DNA of 64,000 nt from assembly GCA_030267565.1 (NCBI GenBank), contig BRXU01000038.1, positions 62,001 to 126,000 on the forward strand. Direction: 5' to 3'. The position numbers and the translations under genes were made by a program. Source of the stretch: Pleodorina starrii. Its lineage: Eukaryota > Chlorophyta > Chlorophyceae > Chlamydomonadales > Volvocaceae. The notes under the pieces are model-generated. The model did not search any database. It saw only the letters and a list, made by a program, of their open reading frames with translations, and was not told the origin of the DNA. Each line of letters begins with the position of its first letter. Position 1 is the first letter of the stretch. Positions 12,501 to 22,440 of the stretch are shown piece after piece.

Positions 12501-13372
12501 CATGACAGACACGTAAGTGTCACCATAACGATGGCGAGTACGGTTATACGGCACTGCACCCGAAAAGCCGACACCCACCGTATCGCTGCATCGACTCCTT
12601 GCAGCCACCCCTCCCAGCACCCTCCTTGCAGCCCGCTCGCTCTCCTCCCGTCCCTTCGCTGCGGTATCTTCTTTCCTACCTCCCAGCACTTCCAGCAGCA
12701 CTAGGCCAGTCGGTTTCCGCGATTACCTCCGCCCTTCTCGATCCCTTTCCTTGTTGTCGGTTGCGGAACCTAATGCCTGCGACCGCTCCACTCCACTCCT
12801 CCGCTCAACTGCATGGTGTACAACTTCACATGTCCATGTCCATGTATACGGCATGTTGTACGGATGTGTACGAACACCGCACGCAGGTCGCCGCCCAGCC
12901 CAGCTACACCCAGCTGGTGTCGCAGCTCATCACGAAGGACGGCGCGGAGCTGTATCTTCGCAGCCCCGCCGTGTTCAATATATCACCTGGTGCGTGAAAA
13001 GGGCGGGGCAGCAGCGGAGGGGAGAGGAGGCCATTCAGCAGTGGGCGGCGGCTAGTAGCCGGTGACTCATATCACTGTCGGTCAAGTCTGTAGCGGGTGA
13101 CAGAAATCGGAATTGTATCTGTAAGACTTGAAGACTGTGGGATTGTAACTGTAACTTAACTGTAACTGTAACTGTAACTGCCGCTTGCAGGCGAGCGGCT
13201 GTCCTTTGCGGAGCTCAGTGAGACGACTCGGCTGCTGCGGCAGGTGGCGCTGGGGGTGGTGCGCGCCGACGGGCGCTGCTGCTTGGTGCCCAAACCGCAC
13301 GAGCTGCTGGACTTTGAGCCGGGCGATCAGGTGCTGGTGCTGTCGGACGACTATCGGATCAGGCGGAAATGA
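1566..13372 (+). CDS. CASTOR/POLLUX-like ion channel with RCK-type domains
   Basis: Eighteen exons join in phase: 1566-3038, 3121-3390, 4194-4280, 4489-4616, 4938-5094, 5522-5614, 5826-6024, 6148-6401, 6757-6873, 7159-7590, 7919-8092, 8428-8478, 8681-8764, 9111-9202, 9376-11439, 11911-12442, 12887-12989, 13191-13372, giving about 2163 residues. Hydrophobic segments lie near residues 398-430, 557-581 and 616-640. The last ends FAIFLGIVSDEV, matching the inner helix of plant CASTOR/POLLUX, and DHVLVLNWSHHTIPLLRQY, EVITRSGSP and AHTIIVLHPGG follow as in their first RCK domain. A FTCQAAVQPGMLRIWASVL segment matches the family's conserved CALQPGL region, and the C-terminus (ERLSFAEL, VALGVVRADGR, FEPGDQVLVLS) matches theirs. 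Plant members are about 850 residues; the excess is a low-complexity N-terminus and Gln/Pro/Ala/Gly-rich exons 15-16. Plant relatives sit in nuclear-envelope or plastid membranes; the location here is unknown. Exon 2 could start at 3254 instead. Intron 13 uses a GC donor. Confidence 0.85.
3437..3927. repeat. 43-45 bp minisatellite in intron 2 of the channel gene
   Basis: About eleven tandem copies of a 43-45 bp unit containing GGGGCTGGACCCTCCATCAG and the palindrome GACCCATGGGTC. Units differ mainly by GGTA versus GGGGTA at the joint. The array is transcribed within the intron between exons 2 and 3. The open frames across it are artefacts of the repeat period. Confidence 0.9.
9469..9577 (+). 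repeat. CAG/CAA tract inside exon 15 (polyglutamine)
   Basis: CAG and CAA codons in the channel reading frame give a long Gln run near the start of exon 15. The exon continues in frame for about 2 kb of Gln-, Pro-, Ser- and Ala-rich low complexity. The reading frame stays open throughout, and both splice borders agree in phase with the neighbouring conserved exons. Confidence 0.75.
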
Positions 13373-13439
13373 AACGTAGAAAAGTAGATTTTTCAAGATC
13401 TGGAGATCTCAAGATCTTAAACTTCCGCCTGGTCCGGTA

Positions 13440-13444
13440 TGTAA
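13440..13444 (+). terminator. TGTAA polyadenylation signal of the channel gene
   Basis: TGTAA, the usual volvocine polyadenylation signal, lies 68 bp after the TGA at 13370-13372. Confidence 0.55.
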
Positions 13445-13866
13445 TCGTGAACCGCGCGCGCGAAGATCTGAGATTTCAGATCTGTGGGAGATCTACCGTA
13501 TTTCAGATAGATTCGGCAAATCTCGCGTCGGAGGGATTCTTGAGAGATCTCGGAACAGCAGCACTTTTGAGGCGCCGGCTGTGTGTGTTCGTTGTTAGTT
13601 GCTTGTCAGATTAGATCTGGCATTCTGCGTGGAATCTTGCACCCGGGAGATCATTGCGTGCGTGTGTGAAAACGAAATGATCTTTTGGGGGACCCCACAG
13701 GCATGCACGCCCGCTTTGTGCTGTCGTTTGTTGCGGAAGCAATGAGGTGAGGTGTGGCGAAGTCCGGTGGTGGTGGTGGTGGTGGTGATGATGGTGGTGG
13801 TGGTGGTGGTGGGGAAGACTTTGTGTGTGGGGCTCGACCTCCTGCTTTCTTTCTTCGTCCCTTTTG
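13445..13866. other. Intergenic spacer with a TGG/TGA microsatellite
   Basis: No gene is recognised. An interrupted (GGT)n run lies at about 13767-13812, directly before the retroelement. Confidence 0.6.
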
Positions 13867-13971
13867 GTTTTCATGAGAAATCATCGTTCGTTACACACAA
13901 AGGGTACCTGCAAGCAATGAAAGCCGTCCTTATTCGGTAGGTAGGCCGGGTGAGGGCCGGCTACCGCGAAA
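13867..13971 (-). repeat. Split direct repeat B2 (outer copy)
   Basis: A 105-bp sequence identical by eye to 14169-14273. Its last 22 bp (13950-13971) are also the inner end of repeat A, so A and B share a 22-bp core. Confidence 0.85.
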
Positions 13972-14173
13972 GCTATCGCTAAGGCCTTAATGCCCACAGC
14001 CTCGCAGCAACCACCCTATGTAGCTACAAAACCCGAAAATCACTCCTCCACGCCTTCGCGGACACCTTAACTGGCACCATGTGCCGTACCAACGCCCTTA
14101 TGAGGGCACAACTCCTCTGAGTTCACAGAAAACCTTGGTTTTCTAGCGTTGCACTCAGAAAACCTTCAGTTTT
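13950..14173 (-). repeat. Split direct repeat A2
   Basis: A 224-bp sequence identical by eye to 15461-15684. It carries an imperfect palindrome GAAAACCTTGGTTTTC and a CGCCCTTATGAGGGC motif related to the 70-bp tandem array further inside. Confidence 0.85.
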
Positions 14174-14273
14174 CATGAGAAATCATCGTTCGTTACACAC
14201 AAAGGGTACCTGCAAGCAATGAAAGCCGTCCTTATTCGGTAGGTAGGCCGGGTGAGGGCCGGCTACCGCGAAA
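14169..14273 (-). repeat. Split direct repeat B1
   Basis: The second copy of the 105-bp B repeat. It abuts A2 at GTTTT (14169-14173), the same five bases found at both outer ends of the element, where a circular intermediate would be joined. Confidence 0.85.
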
Positions 14274-14343
14274 CTTTAATAATCGAGGGAGGCGGGTAAA
14301 GCCAACCAACCCCCTGTCGCAGACAGGCCGACTTTCGTACCCC

Positions 14344-14660
14344 ACGCCCTTAAGAGGGCCACGGCCGCAAGCTAGGGCTTGCGCCGACCACGCACACCGA
14401 GGCTTGTGCCCCACCGCCCTTAAGAGGGCCACGGCCGCAAGCTAGGGCTTGTGCCGACCACACACACCGAGGCTTGTGCCCCACCGCCCTTACGAGGGCT
14501 ACGGCCGCAAGCTAGGGCTTGCGCCGACCACGCACACCGAGGCTTGTGCCCCACCGCCCTTAAGAGGGCTACGGCCGCAAGCTAGGGCTTGCGCCGACCA
14601 CGCACACCGAGGCTTGCACCCCACCGCCACGGCCGCAAGCTAAGGCTTGCGCCGACCCAA
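14344..14660. repeat. 70-bp tandem repeat inside the retroelement
   Basis: Four full 70-bp units starting at 14345, 14415, 14485 and 14555, plus a shortened fifth. Each carries CGCCCTTAAGAGGGC and ACGGCCGCAAGCTAGGGCTT. It lies between the gag stop and repeat B1. Confidence 0.9.
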
Positions 14661-14675
14661 GCCCAATGATGTCCG

Positions 14676-15446
14676 CTACTTCGGCGGGTTCGGGCACTCC
14701 TTGGCCCAGTGGCCCATGGCGTTGCACTTGTAACACGGCCCCTTGGGGGCCTTCGGCGCCGACGGCCCCGCCGCGGCCGCCACCTGCACCGGTTGCGCCT
14801 TCCCGGGGGGCTTAGCAACCTTCCGGCTCTCAGCTGCGGCCTTGATGGCCTTCTTCAGCGCCTTCTGCTCTTCCTCCGTGGCCGCGTAGGGCGTTCCCCG
14901 CATCTGGCCCACGACATCCCACCCGTGGTGGTGCGCGATGACCAGCTCTTTTGCCTGCTGCTCGAAGACTTCTTGCGTCTTGCGAACCGCCTCCTCCATC
15001 GCCTCCGCGCGCTCCGCCCGGTTAGCCGCGGGAGCATCAACGACCGCGCGCAACTTGAGCTGCACGTCTGCGAACACGTCGTGTAAGTGAACCAGACGCT
15101 GCCGCTGTCCGATGAGCGACTTGTTCCCTTTGCCCTCTAAGGCGCCGAAGTCGCAATCGTAGTCCGGCAGGACCATGCGTTGCCTCTTTGGGGCCGGCTC
15201 CACTCTCTCCCGCTGTTCAAGCAGCATTCGCTGTGTCAATAAATGGAGGAGCTGCTGGTGCTCGCGCACCGCATCCATGTACTGCGCGTAAGCCTCGCGT
15301 AGCTGCCCGGTCAAAATTTTTCCCGGATCCGTCACAAGTTGCACCTTTGCAGCTTTGACATTTTTGTGTTCCAAAAGAGCGTTAAGACGCTTCGATGCTT
15401 CCTCTACGAGAGAGCCCAGCTGGTCGGACGCAAGGTCAATGTCCAT
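14676..15446 (-). CDS. Gag-like protein with a CCHC zinc knuckle
   Basis: A single-exon frame of 256 residues starting at an ATG 15 bp inside repeat A1. The N-terminal two thirds are helical and charged, with a basic PAPKRQR patch that may act as a nuclear signal. A Lys/Ala/Pro-rich linker precedes a C-terminal CYKCNAMGHWAKEC knuckle (CX2CX4HX4C), typical of retroelement Gag nucleocapsid regions that bind RNA. The frame is intact and occupies most of the interior, which together with the split direct repeats identifies it as the only protein of a non-autonomous element. No protease or polymerase follows. Confidence 0.8.
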   Translation of the reverse strand: MDIDLASDQLGSLVEEASKRLNALLEHKNVKAAKVQLVTDPGKILTGQLREAYAQYMDAVREHQQLLHLLTQRMLLEQRERVEPAPKRQRMVLPDYDCDFGALEGKGNKSLIGQRQRLVHLHDVFADVQLKLRAVVDAPAANRAERAEAMEEAVRKTQEVFEQQAKELVIAHHHGWDVVGQMRGTPYAATEEEQKALKKAIKAAAESRKVAKPPGKAQPVQVAAAAGPSAPKAPKGPCYKCNAMGHWAKECPNPPK

Positions 15447-15460
15447 TGTTAAAATTTATG

Positions 15461-15684
15461 GTGAGGGCCGGCTACCGCGAAAGCTATCGCTAAGGCCTTA
15501 ATGCCCACAGCCTCGCAGCAACCACCCTATGTAGCTACAAAACCCGAAAATCACTCCTCCACGCCTTCGCGGACACCTTAACTGGCACCATGTGCCGTAC
15601 CAACGCCCTTATGAGGGCACAACTCCTCTGAGTTCACAGAAAACCTTGGTTTTCTAGCGTTGCACTCAGAAAACCTTCAGTTTT
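15461..15684 (-). repeat. Split direct repeat A1 (outer end)
   Basis: The 224-bp A repeat at the 5' end of the element as read on the minus strand. It starts at GTTTT (15680-15684) and ends 15 bp before the gag ATG. Confidence 0.85.
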
Positions 15685-18340
15685 ATGCTCGTTGAGAACG
15701 AACAGCAACAGCTACCGTGACTTGCGCGTGCACCGTTTGGTACACGTCCGACTGTCGTACCAATCGTAGGGAAATGGCCACGGCATCATGCGCGTGGTGC
15801 ATTATTGTATGTGCAGTGCCGTACTGTGTTGTGTTGCGTCGTATGTGTCTTACTTTAGGGTTAGGAAAGAGGGCCGCGTGGAGGCGTTGCAGTTCACGCT
15901 CAGCCTCGCCCCTGCCTCGCGGCGCCAACGAGCAAGGTCATCCGCGTCGCGAGCAAAGTTCGAAGACATTGTCACAGCTTGACAGTAATCAGAAAACGAC
16001 AATAAGAAAGTCGAAAGCCTACCAGAGCCACAGGCGCAGTCCCGATTGGATACAGGGCACGGGACGATAGGCGCAGTCTCGCAGCAAACGTTGAGGCACA
16101 CAAGCCAAACAGGCAGGACAGCTAAGCAGTAGACGAGCCAGAGACGACAAGGGACGACAGCCGCAAGCAGCAAGGAAAGTCACATCGTACCGTCCGGGAG
16201 GGCGCGCTCAAGATCGTTCAGGTCGATGCTGTCAGACATATCAGAGCGGAAGCGAACGAGAACAGGAAACATACGAGACGGCTTTCATCTGGCCACTCGA
16301 CTGTTTCCTCTTCTCGTTAGATACCGCTCTGACATGTCTGACAACATCGATCTGAACGATCTTGAGCGATGGCCCTGTCTCAGTTCAAGGTATTGAGAAG
16401 TGTGCGACTTGAAGTCGGGACACCGGTCTCGAATCATCCGCCTTAAGGCCCCATCGGAACATGTGAGGTGGGGGATACTACCCATAATACTATACTGGGG
16501 CACAAATGGACGTGCTCTGGCAAGTGTCAGGGCACCTACCTGCTCTTATCTTGTGCCGATGGCTCTCGGTATGTCGTACCTGCTCTGGCAAAGCAGCAAT
16601 TGCCAGGGTCGTCGTGTGACATTCTCCATCTGTGCGTCCGAACTCATCACATACGTTCTGTGCATCTTACGATGATGGCACGCATTCGACAACGTGACTT
16701 CACGAACGGCGTAAGGGTGAACGCCAGACTCTCCCTGACTACATACAGCTAGGGCAAGAGCATGAACCAGGTAAGCTCGACCAGTTATTATTAGATTTAC
16801 TCTGCGCCAGAAGAGGAAAGTAAGGTTTACGAGGCGGTACTTACAAGGGGAACCGGCTGTTGCATTTGTAAGGTTTACTCCATAACATGCTTACGTAAAC
16901 GTCCGGGATGCTGGAAGTGGGCGGGAGGTAGGAAGGGCACATCGGTGGACAGTTGTTGCTCCGGGATTTCAAGTGTGTATTGTATATATGTGTTTGCTGG
17001 CAAAGTCACCAATGTATTGTAATATATGTGTTTGCTGGCCAAGTCACCAACAAGCACGCACGGAAGGGGCAGGGGCTATTTCCGCGCGCGCCATTGAGGT
17101 TGACGAGATTCGTTCAACAGTTAGCGGGTTATGCATAATAACTATTTGATGCTACAATATAAAAGCAATACTATAAACATGGATTCGACAAGGAAACCAT
17201 TGACGTGTTCCGTAACTGCATTTTGTAACTAGGGAAGGCATCGTACTTGCAATCGATCGGTGCGTCAAACGTGCTTCAAACACACACGGCGAGTGCGGCG
17301 GGCGTATGCGGCCCGAAAACCATTCATTCATAATACTGGAACACAATAGCCTAAGGTGCTGAAAGAGGTGCTGCTGCTGTTGCCGTTGCTGCTGCAGTTG
17401 CCGTTGCCGCTGCCGTTGTGCCACTTTACTCTCACCATTCCGTATTCGTACCCGAGGCCGCAGCGCCGCCGCCGCTTGCTGAAACGCGCAACGGTACCCC
17501 CTCGCCCCAGGCCCCCACTAACCGCCTTCAGATCTGATCAGTCTGAAACCGAGGCGAGCACCAAGCGTACAGCGTGTAACGTTATTATTAGTCATTTAAG
17601 AGCTGTAGCCATCGGCGAGAGACGGAGAGAGTACCGTATCTAAGCGAAACGTTTGGCCCTGAAGGTCCCTTCCCTGAATCCCTCCTGCCCTTGCCGTGTC
17701 TAGGCGGGGCGCATGTGCACGTGCACGCCCCCCTTGCGTAATGCCGTACATCCACTGTGGGTTGCAGCAGCATCAATCGCGCCCGCAGCAGTCTCACATC
17801 AGCAGCAGTAGACTGGACGTGAGGGTGGCTCGTCCAGCCGGTGACATTTCCCGTGACGGGGCAGATGCCAGGTGAGGCTCATTGTCACAAGTTGTAACGC
17901 CCTAGCACGTCCTCTGACAACGAACACAGCCTGGTGTGGAGTACGTGGTGAACGCAGCAATGGCGACGATGATGGCTATCCGGTACTTTCCGAATGGGTG
18001 AGGACACGTGTACGGCTCTCCTTGTCGAGGGTGCTCTGCGCCCAGGCGACACTCCAGGGGGGCTCTTACGTCCAACCTTACCGCAGACGCCGCGCCTGCC
18101 GTACTGAGGAGGTTCTGAGTTGACTCGGAATGCGCCAGCGCAGGACCCTGGTGGTCCCTCATTGTAACTCTCGCATCCTGAGGCCGCGGCCAACGTACCG
18201 TACCTGCTCCCGAAGCCTCGAGCCTATGCTCAAGCGGAGTCAAGGGTGCTGTTGGCTGTGTGCAGCAGCGGCTTGCTTGCTCGCACGGAGCATGGTCCGT
18301 GGGTCGCTCGCCGCGTCGATACGGCAGTCTGCCAAAGTCG
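15685..18340. other. Gene-poor region between retroelement and FKBP gene
   Basis: No intact gene is recognised. The stretch holds the inverted pair at 16206-16367, a possible degenerate coding remnant at about 16468-16752 (+), and a short CTG/CCG-rich run near 17365-17417. The rest looks like ordinary non-coding DNA. Confidence 0.5.
16206..16367. repeat. Inverted repeat: two diverging copies of an ORF start
   Basis: Arms 16206-16271 and 16302-16367 are inverted copies with about seven differences in 62 compared positions, separated by 30 bp. Read outward, each arm encodes nearly the same start: MSDSIDLNDLERAL on the minus strand and MSDNIDLNDLERWP on the plus strand. Both frames stop soon afterwards. 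They look like remnants of two copies of one coding sequence, probably a mobile element, in head-to-head orientation. The pair would also fold as a long RNA hairpin. Confidence 0.65.
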
Positions 18341-18345
18341 TTACA
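18341..18345 (-). terminator. TGTAA polyadenylation signal of the FKBP gene
   Basis: TTACA on the plus strand reads TGTAA on the minus strand, about 390 bp after the stop codon of the FKBP gene at 18732. Confidence 0.4.
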
Positions 18346-18731
18346 GTCGTTACGGCGCGGCCGCCGATTGAGAAAGACGCTTCACGTCCCTACAGCCCCT
18401 CTGGTCTACTGCGGTGGTCACATCACCTCCCCTCACATCTACCGTAGACGCGGTATCGGAACGATGCCCTCACCCGAGGCAACCCACAAAGCGGTGTCGC
18501 GCGAGACACAAGACTCGGCGGATGTGTGGTTTGTCAAGCGAAAGCAATCACAGGGCCCCCCAATTCAACGCGCATGCAAGCACAGCGGTCACGTGTGTGT
18601 GTATGTGTGTGTGTGTCTTAGCGAGCACACGAGCGTGTACGGTAACACGGCACCCCGCGTGACGCCGCCGCCGATGGGCAAGCCGCGCCGCCGCCGTCGC
18701 CGCCACCGCCGCCACCGCCGGTACACTGCCC

Positions 18732-20862
18732 TTACGACCACTCGGCGGGGCCGTCGTCCTCATCGCCGTACATCTGCATATCTCCGAAGTTGATCTCGCC
18801 GAGCTGCCGTACAGAAGCAAGGAGCAAAGGGAAGGGTCCAAGGGAGGCGGGGAGGCGGACTTCAGCAGAATGAGCACAGGGGAGGACCCACAGCGGGGGG
18901 AAGGGGGGCGGGACGCGATATGTACGCAAAGTTTACCGCTGGACGCGCAAAAGTTCCCACCACAGTTTGCTGGGTTGGTGGTTCTCGGTCGCCTACGTTC
19001 CTCCGCTGCGGTATCGTTTTCTTACCCCATAGACACGCAGCCACGCACACAGCCACGCACACACAGCCACACACAACGTCCACCCGCGCCCTCACCCGCG
19101 CCAAACCCGAGCCAATCGGCGAACAGCCCCGAAGCCCCCCGGCCCGCAGCCCCCCAGGCCCGCAGGCCCGCAGCCACTCACCGTCTCGTCGTCCCCCATC
19201 TCCTCCCCTCCGAAGTTCTGGTAGGTCTCGTAGCCGCCCGGGTAGGCCTCCTCGGGGGCGGCCTGTGGCTCATCGGTGATGCGCATCAGCTCCACGTCGA
19301 ACAGCAGCGTGGCGCCGCCTGGGGACCCCGGGACCCCGGGAGGGAGGGAGGGGATTAATTAATTACAGAGGAGCTGGATAACAGCTACATAGTGCGATCG
19401 CACGACTCTGTGGGTCTAATGTTCAAAAGGAGGGGAGCGGGAGGGGGAGGGTTGAAGAGTGAGTTTGCAGGAATGAAACAAGGAGGGAGAGGAGCGGGAG
19501 CGGGAGGGAGGAAGGCGGGGGGAAGTCGAGGCTGCAGCGGTAAAAGGGTGGCGATGCACCCGCGAGTGGACGCAGCAGCAGTATGGTGTAGTGTGATATG
19601 GTACGGCAATACGACTTCCTCACCTGGGATGGGGCCGATGCCCTCCTCCCCGTAGCCCAGGTGTGGCGGAATCTCCAGGTGACGCTTCTCGCCCACGCTG
19701 GCATGAGGTGGCGACACGGCACCGGGCAAACGAGCGGGCACACGGCACCGGGCAAACGAGCGGGCACACGGCGGCGGGTGAGCGAGGAGGCATACGGCAG
19801 CGGGTGAGCGAGGAGGCACACGGCGGCGGGTGAGCGAGGAGGCACACGGCAGCGGGTGAGCGAGGAGGCACACGGCGGCGGGTGAGCGAGGAGGCACACG
19901 GCAGCGGGTGAGCGAGGAGGCACACGGCGGCGGGTGAGCGAGGAGGCACACGGCGGCGGGTGAGCGAGGAGGCACACGGCACACAGCGGGCCCCAGACTC
20001 GGGCTGGCGGAGCGAGCACAACCGGCGTAGTTCCTACGCCCCAGACTCGGGCCGGCGCCCTCGGGTTGGTGAGGCGCGCAACTACCAGGTCTCCAGGTTG
20101 TAGCTACCAGGTCTCCAGGTGGTGGTGAGGAGCGCCGGGACGAGAACAGAGGGATGGAGGCCGGAACAGAGGGGTGGAGGCCAGAACAGGGGGGTGGAGG
20201 CCAGAACAGACGGACGCAGCGCCGTTCAGGCGCGGAAGTGGAACAGCGCTGTAGGGCCGTTGAGCAACGGCCGGCTTATACCGGAAGCTTACCACATGCC
20301 CTGGACGCCCTCTTCCCAGCCAGGAATGACCTGCAGGGTATTCGAGTGCGGGATGAGCAGAACTACGCGGAAAAGGACAAGACGCGACACTTGCGAAAGT
20401 ACCGTATCGAGGTTTCAAATTGCCGCGCAACCCAGATTTCAAGCAGTCACCTGCTGCGCGCCGAGCTGGAACTCAATGGGCTCGCCCCTGCTGTAGGAGT
20501 TGTCGAACTCGGTGCCGTCCGTCAGTTTGCCCTGAACATGTAGGCCATTGGTGTTTAGTTAAGGGGCAAGGAAGGCGCACGGATCTTACGCCCACAGCAA
20601 GCACAAATCATATAGTCTTACCACATAATGAACACCAATGAAATCCCCGTTGGACGCCTTTGTCTCGCACTGCTCTGGCCGATGCTGCAGGGAGCGGGAA
20701 GCGCCCGGTTCCGTCAGCGGGAAAACATTCTGAGTGTAGATCTCGGGTTCTTCAGCCATTTCTTACCGTAACCTCAATGACGACGTCTCCTTGACTGGCC
20801 AATGACTGTTGTGCAAAGATGGCGACGATGCCGAGCACCAGCAAGACAGGTAACCGCGCCAT
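18732..20862 (-). CDS. Secretory-pathway FKBP-type peptidyl-prolyl isomerase (186 aa)
   Basis: Seven exons join in phase: 20862-20767, 20684-20622, 20531-20451, 20330-20293, 19697-19624, 19318-19182, 18803-18732. Residues 1-22 form a signal peptide (MARLPVLLVLGIVAIFAQQS), so the mature enzyme should enter the ER. The FKBP domain covers about residues 33-135: RPEQCETKASNGDFIGVHYV, GKLTDGTEFDNSYSRG, VIPGWEEGVQGMCVGEKR, LEIPPHLGYGEEGIGPIPG and GGATLLFDVELMRI carry the family's catalytic-pocket residues. It would catalyse cis-trans isomerisation of Xaa-Pro bonds during folding. Beyond the domain is an acidic tail of about 50 residues ending DDGPAEWS, with no KDEL-type signal and no clear EF-hand. 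It diverges from the BFR1-like gene across about 1.6 kb. Exon 2 could start earlier, at another AG. Confidence 0.88.
19774..19980. repeat. 26-bp minisatellite in FKBP intron 4
   Basis: Eight tandem copies of a 26-bp unit built on CGGGTGAGCGAGGAGGCACA, in the intron before exon 5. Confidence 0.9.
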
Positions 20863-22440
20863 AGTTGCAACGCTCAGCTGTATACCGCTCTGCGACTTTG
20901 AGTAGTAACGGGGAAATGTGAGGCGAGGAGTTGTAAGGTCCAGTTCTCCAGTAAGGTCGTAGTACGGATGTACGGTAGGGACCGCTTGCGTGACCTTTCT
21001 AACTCCGTGAACACTGAGTTGAGTTTATGTCTCACACATGAGCACCCAAGAAACATTTTCGCGACCTTCAGGCGGCACAGGCGAGGAGGGTTGGCCTGCG
21101 TCTTCTGGTCGTTGCTGCCTGACACACCAGGACACACCGTAGTGCACACACGCGTGCAGTGCACGGCCGCCCCCGCCGTCGCGCCCGGTCCCGGCCGTCG
21201 CGCCCAGTTTCCCCGAGGTGAGCGCACTCGTGCGTAATTTCTCTCAAATGGGTTGCCCCACTGCCTCTACCCGCCGGTACGGAACCCACAAGGCAAAAGC
21301 TCGGAACCTGTACAAATGCCAACTGTTATGCCTCAGGGCGCAACTACCTGCGTCTCATTGTACTACGCCATAGCAACTGCTAGTCCAAGGCGGTTGATCC
21401 CACCAACTTAGGATCCCACCATATCCGTTCACCCGAACAGTCGTAGAAACAGAGGGCTCAGCGATCGCCACAAATCCAGCATGCGAATCTAAATCCATCA
21501 ACTGCGACGTCAACGCCGCATCTCAGCAGCTAGCCATAATCTCACGCTCCCTTCCCGGGGCGACCACCAGTTTACCATCCCTCCGACAACTTAAGGGTCG
21601 GCCGGAGGATATGAACCCGGAGCCTCTGGGACCTTAGTCATGCATTCACTTCTGCCTGCCTGCCAACCCAGGGTTTTATCAAGGCGTGAGCCCTAAGGCC
21701 AGCTTGGACGTGCTTACGCCACGCATTGACTGCTCGTATGAGATGTGACCCCAAGCGGGCCAGTGGCGACGACGTTTCGTGGGGACGTCAAGTTACTAGA
21801 ATAGCTGGTTCCATGCATATCGCATGTAGGATGTGATGTACACCGGGCGCCGGACTTCTGCTCGCGCAGCAGCTCTTGTTGAATTGCATTTCGGAATCCT
21901 AGCAATCCTAGCAAGAGCCTTCTGCGCAGAACGGGGTCATCTCCGGGCGCGTTGTCGTGTCTTTGGGCGCCCACTTGGGCCCCAACGACGCCGCAACTTT
22001 GCCTGGGTGTATCTGGGTGAAACTGTCTTGCCTCAGCTTCTCAGCGTCATAGAGGAAACACTGCAAACCTTAAGTTGAGGTGTTGGTCTCCTGCAACACA
22101 TTAAGGACGTTCAACGACATTCAGTGTTAATGGTAACGGATTGATGTTGCCGTGCGTGCACAGGTATTCTGGGGCATTACTTGTAGTGTGTCTCTACCGG
22201 TGGTGGGACTATTAGGGCGACGAACCGACCGGAGTGTTGGCAGCGTATGTTTTCACATGTGCAAGCATGTCGGTCAACAGTCGAAGCAAACGCCTGTAGC
22301 TTGAGCGAGTGCCTGACAGCCTGCGCAATCAGCCTCGTACGACATCCGTGCAGGGTAACCGAAAATTGACGACCTGTCCTCCGCCTTGGCCGTTTCCATT
22401 TACACATTCCTTCTGCACAAGTCCACCCGACAACTCTAGA
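20863..22440. promoter_or_regulatory. Divergent intergenic region between FKBP and BFR1-like genes
   Basis: The two start codons face away from each other across about 1.58 kb, so this stretch should hold both promoters and 5' UTRs. No convincing TATA box, RNA gene or coding region was found. Confidence 0.45.

Larger units (their letters stand above)
13867..15684 (-). mobile_element. PAT-like (DIRS-order) non-autonomous retroelement, gag only
   Basis: Read on the minus strand, the element runs A1 (15684-15461), gag frame (15446-14676), a 70-bp tandem array, B1 (14273-14169), A2 (14173-13950), B2 (13971-13867). A1 and A2 are the same 224-bp sequence, and B1 and B2 the same 105-bp sequence, in direct orientation. 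This A1-ORF-B1-A2-B2 order is the split-direct-repeat arrangement of PAT-like DIRS elements such as Kangaroo of Volvox. No reverse transcriptase, RNase H or tyrosine recombinase frame fits in 1.8 kb, so mobility would need an autonomous partner. No obvious target-site duplication is visible, as expected for tyrosine-recombinase elements. The repeat copies look identical, suggesting a young insertion. An unusual LTR element with a nested duplication is the alternative. Confidence 0.8.

Noticed and set aside
14344..14660. CRISPR-like array
   Set aside because: The units are head-to-tail 70-bp copies with no unique spacers, inside a eukaryotic retroelement.
13867..15684. Ordinary LTR retrotransposon
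   Set aside because: The repeats are split and interleaved (A1 ... B1-A2-B2) and not two terminal copies, no protease or polymerase is present, and no target duplication is visible.
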